Shown: piece by piece, positions 25,815 through 33,397 of the stretch
Numbering within the stretch: the stretch's first letter is position 1
Layout of the letters: each line of letters begins with the position of its first letter
DNA from: Gammaproteobacteria bacterium
Lineage (GTDB): Bacteria; Pseudomonadota; Gammaproteobacteria; Pseudomonadales; Azotimanducaceae
Length of the DNA stretch: 46,826 nt
Assembly: GCA_009846005.1 (NCBI GenBank)
Contig: VXYL01000062.1
Location: 1-46,826, forward strand
Direction of reading: 5' to 3'
Notes under the pieces: model-generated
What the model was told of the DNA's origin: nothing
Database searches by the model: none
The model's input: only the letters and a program-made list of their open reading frames with translations
Position numbers and translations under genes: made by a program

Positions 25815-26369
25815 ATGACGAAGCGACATAGGCCACTGGACCGGGCGTTCTACGCCCGGGATCCTCGACTCGTGGCGCCCGACCTGCTGGGCGCGATGCT
25901 CGCACACGGCCCGACAATGGGAAGAATCACCGAGACCGAGGCCTATCTCGCGGTCGACGATCCCGCCGCGCATGCCTATCGCGGTCGTACCAAGCGCACC
26001 GAGGTGCTGTTCGGTCGTCCCGGTCATGCCTACGTCTACCGCACCCGGCAGCACCACTGCCTCAACGTAGTCGTGCAGGAGGAGGGAGTACCGGGATGTG
26101 TGCTGATCCGGGCCGTCGAGCCGATAGCCGGGGTCGCCCTGATGCGATGCCGGCGCGGGGACGTGCCCGATTCGCGCCTGACGGACGGACCCGGGAAGCT
26201 ATGCCAGGCCCTGGCCATCGACATTCGCCACTACGGCGAGGATCTTTGCGGCGCGGGGAAGGTTGCGATCTTCGCGGGCGAGCGGGAACCCTCGGAGATA
26301 CTGACCACGCCGCGAATCGGCATCAGCCGTGCCGTTGACTGGCCTCTCCGCTATTCGCTTGCTTCCTGA
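25815..26369 (+). CDS. 3-methyladenine DNA glycosylase (AAG/MPG family)
   Basis: This 184-residue base-excision repair enzyme has RAFYARDPRLVAPDLLGAML at the start, followed by the catalytic region TETEAYLAVDDPAAHAYRGRTKRTEVLFG with the general-base Glu. YVYRTRQHHCLNVVVQ and GVPGCVLIRAVEPIAG form the base-binding core, and LTDGPGKLCQALAI the helix motif. It removes alkylated purines such as 3-methyladenine. ATG 25815 matches the family N-terminus; a GTG at 25758 would add an unconserved stretch. It stands alone, divergent from the CDF gene. Confidence 0.93.
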   Translation: MTKRHRPLDRAFYARDPRLVAPDLLGAMLAHGPTMGRITETEAYLAVDDPAAHAYRGRTKRTEVLFGRPGHAYVYRTRQHHCLNVVVQEEGVPGCVLIRAVEPIAGVALMRCRRGDVPDSRLTDGPGKLCQALAIDIRHYGEDLCGAGKVAIFAGEREPSEILTTPRIGISRAVDWPLRYSLAS

Positions 26370-26460
26370 AGGTGCGGCGCGGTCGACAGATGTGGTTGCC
26401 GCTCGACCCCAATTCGGACAGACTCCGGTTCCGTTTGCGCTAAACGCTTGAGGAGGTGCC

Positions 26461-26679
26461 ATGTTCGGCCCCAAGGAACTGGTCGTCGTCCTGGTGGTCC
26501 TGCTGATCGTGTTGGTCGTGTTCGGGCCCAAACGCATCAAGAGCTTAGGCTCCGAACTCGGCAACGCCATCAAGGGGTTCCGCAAGGCCGTGCGCGAGGG
26601 CGACGGCGCTGACGCGAAGACTTTGGAGCACGAGGGCCAGGAGGCATCGGCGAGTCCCGGTGCGACGCGCACCGAATAA
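26461..26679 (+). CDS. tatA: Twin-arginine translocase subunit TatA
   Basis: This 72-residue protein has one N-terminal membrane helix ([13 protein letters not shown]), the hinge FGPKRI, and the amphipathic helix [17 protein letters not shown], all diagnostic of TatA. It forms the oligomeric pore for folded Tat substrates. A near-perfect Shine-Dalgarno AGGAGG precedes the ATG. First gene of tatABC; the tatB start follows 8 bases after its stop. Confidence 0.97.
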   Translation: MFGPKELVVVLVVLLIVLVVFGPKRIKSLGSELGNAIKGFRKAVREGDGADAKTLEHEGQEASASPGATRTE

Positions 26680-26687
26680 ACCGCACG

Positions 26688-27038
26688 ATGTTTGACTTCT
26701 CCTTTCCGGAGTTCTTCCTTGCAGCGGTGGTGGCGCTCGTCATTCTGGGACCGTCGCGGCTGCCGGGTGCCCTGCGCACGCTCGGGCTGTGGATCGGCCG
26801 GCTGCGGCGCAACTACTACAACGTCAAGACCGAGATCGAGCGCGAGATCGGCATGGACGAGGTGCGCAGGCAACTTCACAACGAACAGGTCATGGCCGAC
26901 GTGAAACGCGTCGAGCGCGAGGTGCAGGCCATGGGCGAGGAAATCAACCGCATTGAAGAACCGATGGCAGAAACTCCTGACCGGCCGGTGGCGCCGCGCG
27001 ACGAAAACGGAGACGCCGAGGACGCAAAGGCCAGCTAG
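26688..27038 (+). CDS. tatB: Twin-arginine translocase subunit TatB
   Basis: This 116-residue protein has a single N-terminal membrane helix ([21 protein letters not shown]) with the conserved Glu and the GP hinge. A longer amphipathic and charged helix follows ([28 protein letters not shown]), which separates TatB from TatA. With TatC it forms the receptor for twin-arginine signal peptides. The C-terminal tail is polar and disordered. It lies between tatA and tatC. Confidence 0.96.
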   Translation: MFDFSFPEFFLAAVVALVILGPSRLPGALRTLGLWIGRLRRNYYNVKTEIEREIGMDEVRRQLHNEQVMADVKRVEREVQAMGEEINRIEEPMAETPDRPVAPRDENGDAEDAKAS

Positions 27039-27051
27039 GGGTCTGTCGCGC

Positions 27052-27963
27052 TTGTGGCGGCCCAAGCCGTCGCAAGGCGTGGGGAAGGCGCTGGCGGATG
27101 GCACCGAATCCGCGCCCGAAGGAGATGCCGACGCGGCCGGATCCGACACCGACACCGATCGCGAACGTGCCCACGACGAACGGGTAGACTCGGACGAACA
27201 GCCGTTCCTTACCCACCTTCTGGAGCTGCGCACCCGCATCCTCCGCAGCCTCCTGGTCGTGTTCGTGTCGTTCTTCCCGGTGTACTACTTCAGCGACGCG
27301 ATCTTCGACTTCGTCACCGGGCCGATGCGCGACGCCCTGCCCGGGGACATGATCGCAACCCAGGTGGCTTCGCCCTTCCTGACGCCCTTGAAGCTCTGTC
27401 TCTACGCGACGGTGTTCATCACCATCCCCTACGTCCTGCAGCAGGTCTGGGGCTTCGTCAGGCCCGGCCTGTACCTGCGCGAGAAGCGCTTCGCCGTCCC
27501 GCTCCTGGTATCGAGCACGGCGCTCTTCTATCTGGGCATGGCCTTCGCCTACTACGCGGTATTCCCATTGGCGTTCGCCTTCTTCGCCGGCCAGGGGCTG
27601 ACCGGCGTCACCCCGACCACGGACATAAACCAATACCTCGACTTCGTGCTGAAGCTGTTCTTCGCGTTCGGCGTCGCGTTCGAGATTCCCGTCGCCACGG
27701 TGCTGCTGGCCAAGACCGGCTTGGCGTCTTCGCGCAGCATGGCCCGCAAGCGCCCCTACGTGATCGTCGGTTGTTTCGTGGTTGGCATGCTGCTGACGCC
27801 GCCGGACATCATCAGCCAGATCATGCTGGCGCTGCCGGCCTGGGTGCTGTTCGAATTCGGGATCATTCTCGCCCGGATGGTGGAGAAGCCACGCAACGAA
27901 GACGAAGAAGAGAACGAGAAAGAGGAAGAGAAAGAGGAAGGAGAGGAGGCACAGCCCACATGA
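27052..27963 (+). CDS. tatC: Twin-arginine translocase subunit TatC
   Basis: This six-helix membrane protein binds the twin-arginine signal. FLTHLLELRTRILRSLL is the conserved first cytoplasmic segment. SPFLTPLKLCLYATVFITIPYVLQQVWGFVRPGL and the later helices are all present. The start is uncertain: TTG 27052 has AGGGG ten bases upstream; GTG 27079 is the alternative, and the frame stays open to 26953 inside tatB. Before the first conserved segment there is a low-complexity acidic leader. The C-terminus is a highly acidic tail (EDEEENEKEEEKEEGEE) encoded by a purine-rich tract that also carries the ribosome-binding site of the next gene. The stop overlaps that gene's ATG (ATGA). Confidence 0.93.
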   Translation: MWRPKPSQGVGKALADGTESAPEGDADAAGSDTDTDRERAHDERVDSDEQPFLTHLLELRTRILRSLLVVFVSFFPVYYFSDAIFDFVTGPMRDALPGDMIATQVASPFLTPLKLCLYATVFITIPYVLQQVWGFVRPGLYLREKRFAVPLLVSSTALFYLGMAFAYYAVFPLAFAFFAGQGLTGVTPTTDINQYLDFVLKLFFAFGVAFEIPVATVLLAKTGLASSRSMARKRPYVIVGCFVVGMLLTPPDIISQIMLALPAWVLFEFGIILARMVEKPRNEDEEENEKEEEKEEGEEAQPT

Positions 27964-28850
27964 TCGACCCCGTATTGCGCCTGCGCCAGATCTGTCTGCT
28001 CGCCCGGGATCTGGAGTGGACTTCCAACCTCCTGTGCACGGCGTTCGATGCACCCGTGGTGTTTCGCGACCCGCGAATGGCCGCCGGTGGGAACCTAAAC
28101 AACACGCACATCCGCTTGGGCGACTCGTTTCTCGAAACCGTTTGCCCGACGGACCTCGCCTGGGAGCGTTCCACGACCCAGACTCGGCTTCTTGATCGCA
28201 ACGGCGACTGCGGATACATGGCGATCGTGCAGGTTCCCGACGTTGCAGTGGCGTCCCGCACGATGTCGGCCCAGGGCGAGGGGATCGGGATCGTTTCGGG
28301 TAGTTGGAACGTCTGTCCCGGCTCGCCGGGTTCGGGTCTGGCCGGGGTCGAGTCCGGACGCTACGTGCTCGGCGAGACCCTGCCCAAACAACCCGGCACG
28401 TTGTCGGGCGTCAACGTGCAGTTTCATCCACGGGACTTCGGCACGCTGGCCGAGATCCAGGAGAACTGGCCGGGTCATGGTGAGTTCCCAAGGAACGAGG
28501 GCGCGTATTTCCCGGCGGGGAACACGTGGCAGAACGGGGTCGACGCCCGGCCCCACGGCGGTGTCACGACCGGATTCGCGGCGGTCGAGATCGCGCCCCG
28601 GGACGTTGATCCCGAGGAGATGTGTCAGCGTTGGCTGCGCGGTCTCGGGGCAGGATGTTCGATAGACCCGCAAGAGCCCGCGACCTTGAGACTGGCGGCC
28701 GGGCAAACCATGCGGTTCGTCGAGCCGGAGCCGGGCGGGAGGACCGGCGTGGTCGGCGTGGACCTGTGGGCGGTTCCCGGCGTCGAGAAGAGATTCAACG
28801 AACTGGTCATCTGCGGCGTGAAGTGGACGCTTGTGGAGCCACCGTTCTAG
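27960..28850 (+). CDS. VOC/glyoxalase-like protein
   Basis: This 296-residue protein begins LRLRQICLLARDLEWTSNLLCTAF, the opening strand-helix of a vicinal-oxygen-chelate module. A second related module starts near residue 150. It resembles the glyoxalase-like-domain family of unknown substrate. Metal ligands are not clear: the usual first-strand His is replaced by Gln (RQICLL), so catalysis is uncertain. The ATG overlaps the tatC stop, and AGGAGG lies ten bases upstream inside the tatC acidic-tail codons. It is thus coupled to the tat operon, but a role in Tat export is not implied. Confidence 0.75.
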   Translation: MIDPVLRLRQICLLARDLEWTSNLLCTAFDAPVVFRDPRMAAGGNLNNTHIRLGDSFLETVCPTDLAWERSTTQTRLLDRNGDCGYMAIVQVPDVAVASRTMSAQGEGIGIVSGSWNVCPGSPGSGLAGVESGRYVLGETLPKQPGTLSGVNVQFHPRDFGTLAEIQENWPGHGEFPRNEGAYFPAGNTWQNGVDARPHGGVTTGFAAVEIAPRDVDPEEMCQRWLRGLGAGCSIDPQEPATLRLAAGQTMRFVEPEPGGRTGVVGVDLWAVPGVEKRFNELVICGVKWTLVEPPF

Positions 28851-28859
28851 CGGCGGCTC

Positions 28860-29300
28860 TTAGGGAACGTCGAGAAGAATCGTCACCGGCCCGTCGTTCA
28901 CCAACGACACCTTCATGTCGGCACCGAACTCGCCGGTGCTGACATCCGGACAGTCTTCCCGCAACGCCTCGACAAAGCGGTCGTAGAGCTCCTGCGCTCG
29001 CGCCGGAGGCGCGGCGGGTCCGAAACTGGGGCGATTACCGCGCCGGGTGTCCGCGGCCAAGGTGAATTGGGAGACCACCAGCACGCCGCCGCTGACGTCG
29101 AGCACGGAACGGTTCATCGCCTTGTTCCCGTCCGGAAACACCCGGGCCGCGAGGGTTCGTTCGGCCAGCCGCCGGGCGGTGACCTCGTCGTCGTCGTGGA
29201 ACACGGCGACGAACACGACGAGACCGAGTCCTATACTGGCGATCTCGGTGTCGGCGACCGATACGGACGCCTCGCTCACTTTTTGCAGCAACGCGCGCAA
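28860..29300 (-). CDS. dtd: D-aminoacyl-tRNA deacylase
   Basis: This 146-residue cytoplasmic enzyme hydrolyses D-amino acids (and glycine mischarged on tRNA-Ala) from tRNA. Diagnostic motifs are MRALLQKVSEASV at the start, VVSQFTLAADTRRGNRPSF (SQFTLxA) and VNDGPVTI (NxGPVT); full family length. It begins with TTG preceded by AGGGGG. It diverges from the PP-loop gene with only 37 bases between starts, so the two promoters must overlap. Confidence 0.97.
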   Translation of the reverse strand: MRALLQKVSEASVSVADTEIASIGLGLVVFVAVFHDDDEVTARRLAERTLAARVFPDGNKAMNRSVLDVSGGVLVVSQFTLAADTRRGNRPSFGPAAPPARAQELYDRFVEALREDCPDVSTGEFGADMKVSLVNDGPVTILLDVP

Positions 29301-29324
29301 GAAGACCCCCTACGACTTCGGGCG

Positions 29325-29330
29325 TAAAAT
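29325..29330 (+). promoter_or_regulatory. -10-like TAAAAT directly before the PP-loop gene
   Basis: TAAAAT ends eight bases before the ATG at 29338, so initiation at the usual distance would start at the A of the start codon and give a leaderless mRNA. The -35 region is weak. The same AT-rich patch may serve dtd on the other strand. Confidence 0.35.
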
Positions 29331-29337
29331 AGCGTCG

Positions 29338-30411
29338 ATGGAGATGCATGACAAAAAAGCGAACCTGCCAAGACGAGCGGCCGCCCTGATTTCCGGCGGC
29401 CTCGACTCCATGCTGGCGGCCAAGGTCGTTCTCGACCAGGGCGTCGACGTGGAGGGCGTCAACTTCTTCACGGGGTTCTGCGTGGAGGGGCATACCCACG
29501 CCATCCGCAAGAAAGACCGGTCGCGGCAGAAGCGCAACAATGCGCTGTGGGTCGCGGAGCAACTGGGTATCAAGCTGCACATCGTCGACGTCATCGACGA
29601 ATACAAGGACATCGTGCTGAACCCGAAGCACGGCTACGGCGCGAACCTCAATCCCTGCCTCGACTGCAAGATCTTCATGGTCAACAAGGCGCTCACCCAG
29701 GACGTGCTCGACCGGGGTTTCGACTTCGTGATCACGGGCGAGGTCATCGGACAGCGACCCAAGTCCCAACGTGCCGACACGATGCCGGTCATCGCCCGGG
29801 AATCGGGCGCGGGCGACCGCCTGCTACGCCCGTTGTGCGCGTTGAACCTGCCGCCGACGCTGCCCGAGCGGGAGGGCTGGGTCGACCGGGACAAGCTATT
29901 CGGTTTCCACGGTCGCGACCGCAAGCCGCAGATGGCGCTGGCCGAATCCTTCGGGTTCAGCGACTACGCGCAACCCGCCGGGGGCTGCTGCTTCCTGACC
30001 GACGAACGCTACGCCGGCAAGTTGGCGGATCTTTGGCAGTCGCGGGGCGTGCGCGACTACGACTTCGACGACATCATGCTGCTCAAGGTTGGTCGTCACA
30101 TTCGACCGGCACCGCACTACAAACTGATCGTCGGTCGGGAAGAGGGAGAGAACAACTTTCTCTCCGGCTACCGCTGGCGGTTCGTCTATCTCGACACCGT
30201 GAGCCACACCGGACCGCTGACCCTGGTCGACGGCGAACCGACCGATGCCGACCTCGTTCTCGCGGCGCGCATCGCCGCGCGCTATTCCCAAGGTCGTAGT
30301 GCTTCGGAAGTGAGCGTGAACGTGCACCATCCTTCGGGTGCGAGGCGCGAACTGCGCGTTGCCCCCTTGCTCCCGACGGAACTCGAACCCGCTTGGCACG
30401 TCGGCGGCTGA
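29338..30411 (+). CDS. PP-loop ATPase, ThiI/MnmA-like tRNA thiolation protein with NFACT-R-like domain
   Basis: This 357-residue protein begins with a PP-loop ATP pyrophosphatase domain, SGGLDS at residues 19-24. A CLDCK motif near residue 108 may carry a sulfur or metal ligand. ITGEVIGQRPKSQ is the family core. A CC pair lies in PAGGCCFLTDE. The C-terminal part (VGRHIRPAPHYKLIVGREEGENN) resembles the RNA-binding NFACT-R/DUF814 fold. It lacks the THUMP and rhodanese domains of E. coli ThiI. Such proteins are taken to thiolate tRNA uridine. A tusA-like sulfur-carrier gene starts 12 bases after it, which supports a sulfur-transfer role. No clear ribosome-binding site is present; a -10 box abuts the ATG. 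Confidence 0.83.
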   Translation: MEMHDKKANLPRRAAALISGGLDSMLAAKVVLDQGVDVEGVNFFTGFCVEGHTHAIRKKDRSRQKRNNALWVAEQLGIKLHIVDVIDEYKDIVLNPKHGYGANLNPCLDCKIFMVNKALTQDVLDRGFDFVITGEVIGQRPKSQRADTMPVIARESGAGDRLLRPLCALNLPPTLPEREGWVDRDKLFGFHGRDRKPQMALAESFGFSDYAQPAGGCCFLTDERYAGKLADLWQSRGVRDYDFDDIMLLKVGRHIRPAPHYKLIVGREEGENNFLSGYRWRFVYLDTVSHTGPLTLVDGEPTDADLVLAARIAARYSQGRSASEVSVNVHHPSGARRELRVAPLLPTELEPAWHVGG

Positions 30412-30422
30412 TTGGAACGCTT

Positions 30423-30674
30423 GTGAGCGGTGCCCGGAACCCGCCGCGTGCACCCGGGACCAGGCTCGACGCGCGGGGACTGCTCTGCCCGCTCCCGGTC
30501 ATTCGCACCCAGGACAAGATCCGCACGCTCAAGTCGGGTGAAGTGCTTGAAGTCGTCGCCACGGACCCCGGCGTGCTGCATGACATCCCCGCCTGGTGCC
30601 GGGTGCACGGCCACCGGCTGCTGATGTCTGAACAGCGCAACGACGGCTTCCGATTCCATATCGAAGTCGCGTAG
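30423..30674 (+). CDS. tusA: TusA-family sulfur carrier protein
   Basis: This 83-residue protein has LDARGLLCPLPVIRTQDKIRTL, with the sulfur-accepting Cys of the CPLP motif. The rest is a compact alpha/beta fold (LKSGEVLEVVATDPG, DIPAWCRVHGHRLL). TusA passes persulfide sulfur from a cysteine desulfurase to thiolation or other sulfur enzymes. It starts with GTG, 12 bases after the PP-loop gene, so the carrier and its likely acceptor are cotranscribed. Its stop is the TAG of the GTAG that heads a REP-like hairpin. The symbol is by family; the E. coli orthologue's partner set (TusBCD/E) is absent here. Confidence 0.88.
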   Translation: MSGARNPPRAPGTRLDARGLLCPLPVIRTQDKIRTLKSGEVLEVVATDPGVLHDIPAWCRVHGHRLLMSEQRNDGFRFHIEVA

Positions 30675-30700
30675 GGGACACCCTTGCGGTGTCGCGTCCC
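30671..30700 (+). repeat. REP-like bulged hairpin overlapping the tusA stop
   Basis: GTAG (30671-30674) heads a stem: GACACC (30677-30682) pairs with GGTGTC (30688-30693) around CTTGC. An outer GGG (30674-30676) pairs with CCC (30698-30700), leaving a bulge on the 3' side. The TAG is the stop codon of tusA. This copy has diverged in its inner stem while keeping pairing. Confidence 0.7.
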
Positions 30701-30742
30701 GCCTGAGTCGGCGCATCTCGAAACCGTACCCCAACGGCACCC

Positions 30743-30788
30743 CGCACCAAATTTGACCAATCGAGGTGCAATGCACTAAGTTGGTGCA
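30743..30788 (+). promoter_or_regulatory. glnLG promoter with overlapping NtrC binding site
   Basis: The 17-bp sequence at 30772-30788 (TGCACTAAGTTGGTGCA) matches the NtrC consensus TGCACCA-N3-TGGTGCA with one mismatch. A half-site CGCACCA begins at 30743. A sigma70-like promoter, TTGACC (30753-30758) with TAAGTT (30777-30782) at an 18-bp spacing, places the start near 30789, so the NtrC dimer would cover the -10 box. That is the arrangement of the NtrC-repressed glnL promoter in enteric bacteria. Confidence 0.7.
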
Positions 30789-30833
30789 TTGAATGAGTGC
30801 GTGGGAGGGCCTAGCGGCCCTTTGGGGGCACCT

Positions 30834-32006
30834 ATGCGTGGAACGTTTTTTGCTCGCAGACATACTGTGGCCACCTATCGAGACATTCTCGATCAGCTCA
30901 CCACGGCGGTAGTCGTGGTCGATGCCGCGAGCGACCGGTCGTTCAGGATTTCCTATCTGAACCAGTCGGGCCAGTCCCTGCTCGGGCGCAGCGACACCCG
31001 GGCCATCGGGATTCCGTTCGAGCAGCTGATGAAGGACTCCCACGCGACACCCGCCGTGCTTCAAGGTGTGCTCGACACCGGGCAGCCGTTCACGAAGCGC
31101 GAGGTGCCGCTATACGTCGCCGAAGGGCTCGTGCGCGTCAACTACTCGATCTCGCCGCTGTCGGAAACCGAGCTCTTGGTCGAGTTCGAGCGGCTCGACC
31201 GGTTCATGCGCATCGGTCGTGACGAGCGCCACGTCACCCTGCAGGAGACGGTGCGCAAGCTTGCCAGGGGGCTTGCCCACGAGATCAAGAATCCCCTCGG
31301 GGGCCTGAGGGGTGCCGCCCAGTTGCTGGACAGGCAGCTGGTGGACGACGATCAGCGTGAGTACACGTCGGTGATCATTTCCGAAGCCGATCGGCTTAGA
31401 AACCTGGTTGATCGCATCATGGGGCCGAACGGCGAGGTGTCGTTCGCGCCGGTGAACGTGCACCACGTGATCGAGCGCGTGGTGAAGCTGCTCGACGCCG
31501 AGAGTCCCGCGCGCGTCACTTTCGAGCGATCCTACGACCCCAGCCTGCCGGACGTGGAGGCGGATTCGGAAAGGCTGGTCCAGGCGACGCTCAATGTCCT
31601 GGCCAATGCCACCCACGCGCTGAAGGACACGCCCGATCCGTGCATCAGACTCGAGACCCGCGTGGTCCGGCAGTTCACGATTGGGCAGAACCGGCATCGC
31701 CTGGTGGCGAACGTCGATTTCATCGACAACGGGCCGGGAGTCCCAGCCGATATCGCGGACCGCATTTTCTACCCGATGATTAGCGGTCGCGCGGAAGGTT
31801 CGGGCCTTGGCCTTGCCATCACCCAGACCATCATCGCACAGCACAACGGGCTCATCGAATGCGAGAGCGAACCGGGTCGGACGGTGTTCTCGTTCTACCT
31901 GCCGATCAGCCAGCCACGACCGTCCGCCACCGCGAACGGAACCGTCCCGGTGTCGGCCAGCTGCGGCGCCCCGGCGTCAATCGAGGCTCAAAGCCATGGC
32001 CAATGA
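30834..32006 (+). CDS. glnL: Nitrogen regulation histidine kinase NtrB (GlnL)
   Basis: This 390-residue cytoplasmic kinase has a PAS-like sensor (about 15-130; YRDILDQLTTAVVVVDA). HisKA follows with His149 in LARGLAHEIKNPLGGLRGAAQLL, and HATPase_c has LNVLANATHAL, DNGPGVP and GRAEGSGLGLAI. It phosphorylates NtrC when nitrogen is scarce and, with PII, removes the phosphate when nitrogen is plentiful. ATG 30834 follows GGGGG and lies about 45 bases after the predicted transcription start. It overlaps glnG by 11 bases. glnA, the usual upstream neighbour, is absent. The last 30 residues are low-complexity. Confidence 0.95.
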   Translation: MRGTFFARRHTVATYRDILDQLTTAVVVVDAASDRSFRISYLNQSGQSLLGRSDTRAIGIPFEQLMKDSHATPAVLQGVLDTGQPFTKREVPLYVAEGLVRVNYSISPLSETELLVEFERLDRFMRIGRDERHVTLQETVRKLARGLAHEIKNPLGGLRGAAQLLDRQLVDDDQREYTSVIISEADRLRNLVDRIMGPNGEVSFAPVNVHHVIERVVKLLDAESPARVTFERSYDPSLPDVEADSERLVQATLNVLANATHALKDTPDPCIRLETRVVRQFTIGQNRHRLVANVDFIDNGPGVPADIADRIFYPMISGRAEGSGLGLAITQTIIAQHNGLIECESEPGRTVFSFYLPISQPRPSATANGTVPVSASCGAPASIEAQSHGQ

Positions 32007-33390
32007 ACAGGTCTGGATCGTCGACGACGACAGTTCGATCCGCTGGGTTCTGGAACGTGCCCTGTCCCAGGCGGGGTACGGAACCGAGTCCTTTGAACGG
32101 GCCGACGACGTGCTCGATCGGATGGACTACGAGACGCCCGACGCCGTGGTTTCGGATATCCGCATGCCGGGTCGCGACGGATTGGAGCTGTTGTCGATCC
32201 TTGCGGATCGTCATCCAGAGCTTCCGGTGATCATCATGACCGCGCATTCGGATTTGGACAGCGCGGTCAGTTCCTACCAGGCGGGCGCCTTCGAATACCT
32301 GCCGAAGCCGTTCGACATCGACGAAGCCGTGGCCACCGTCGGTCGTGCCGTGCTCGTCCACCGGGAGCAATCGAGGGTGGATCCCGGCCAATTGGCTGAT
32401 GTTCCGGACATCATTGGACAGGCGGGGGCGATGCAGGAGGTATTCCGCGCCATCGGTCGGCTGGCCCAGTCGAACATCACGGTTATGATCGAGGGCGCCT
32501 CCGGCACCGGCAAGGAACTGGTGGCGCGGGCATTGCACCGGCACAGTCCCCGGGCGCCGAACGCCATGATCGCGCTGAACATGGCGGCCATTCCAAGCGA
32601 GCTGATCGAATCGGAGCTATTCGGCCACGAACGAGGCGCGTTTACCGGCGCCAAGGACCAACGCGTCGGCCGCTTCGAGCAAGCCAACGGCGGTACGCTC
32701 TTCCTTGACGAGATCGGCGACATGCCGCCGGAAGCCCAAACCCGGCTGCTGCGCGTACTTGCCGAAGGCGAGTTCTACCGCGTCGGCGGTCGAGTGAGCG
32801 TCAAGGTGGACGTCCGGATCATCACCGCCACGCACCGCGACCTGCGCTCGCTCGTCGCCAACGGCACCTTCCGGGAAGACCTCTACCACCGCCTGAACGT
32901 GATCCGTGTACATGTGCCGACGCTTGCCGAACGGCGTTCGGACATCCCCTTGCTCGCCGAGCACTTCCTCAACAAGGCGGCGCGGGACTTAGGCGGCGAG
33001 CGGAAGGTACTGCGCAGGGAGACCCTGGAATACATCGAGACGTTGGACTGGCCGGGCAACGTTCGTCAGTTGGAGAACACCTGCAACTGGCTCACCGTCA
33101 TGGCACCGGGGCGGGAGGTCCACGTGGATGATCTGCCGCCGGAACTCCATAGCACCACCGACACCGACGAAGAGCGCGATTGGCAGTCCTCGCTCGCCTC
33201 CTGGGCACGGCGAGAACTGAAGCGCGGCGGCAAGGGCATCTTGGACGAAGCCACGCCGGCGTTCGAGTCGACCATGATCCGCGTTGCCCTCGAAACGACC
33301 GGCGGACGCAAGCGCGACGCCGCGAATCTGCTTGGATGGGGCCGCAACACGCTGACGCGCAAACTCGCGGATCTCGGTATCGACGTATGA
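31996..33390 (+). CDS. glnG: Nitrogen response regulator NtrC (GlnG)
   Basis: This 464-residue sigma54-dependent activator has a receiver domain with Asp54 (VVSDIRMPGRDG) and a central AAA+ domain. The AAA+ domain has GASGTGKE (Walker A), RGAFTGAKD (the sigma54-contacting GAFTGA loop) and LFLDEIGDMP. A Fis-type helix-turn-helix (AANLLGWGRNTLTRKL) ends the protein. It activates nitrogen-scavenging genes and should repress its own operon at the site at 30772. The ATG lies inside the 3' end of glnL, giving translational coupling. trmL starts eight bases after its stop. Confidence 0.97.
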   Translation: MANEQVWIVDDDSSIRWVLERALSQAGYGTESFERADDVLDRMDYETPDAVVSDIRMPGRDGLELLSILADRHPELPVIIMTAHSDLDSAVSSYQAGAFEYLPKPFDIDEAVATVGRAVLVHREQSRVDPGQLADVPDIIGQAGAMQEVFRAIGRLAQSNITVMIEGASGTGKELVARALHRHSPRAPNAMIALNMAAIPSELIESELFGHERGAFTGAKDQRVGRFEQANGGTLFLDEIGDMPPEAQTRLLRVLAEGEFYRVGGRVSVKVDVRIITATHRDLRSLVANGTFREDLYHRLNVIRVHVPTLAERRSDIPLLAEHFLNKAARDLGGERKVLRRETLEYIETLDWPGNVRQLENTCNWLTVMAPGREVHVDDLPPELHSTTDTDEERDWQSSLASWARRELKRGGKGILDEATPAFESTMIRVALETTGGRKRDAANLLGWGRNTLTRKLADLGIDV

Positions 33391-33397
33391 TCGAGAG

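Noticed and set aside
27054-27959. Upstream extension of the VOC gene frame through tatC
   Set aside because: The upstream part is an out-of-frame shadow of tatC; the ATG at 27960 overlaps the tatC stop and has AGGAGG upstream.
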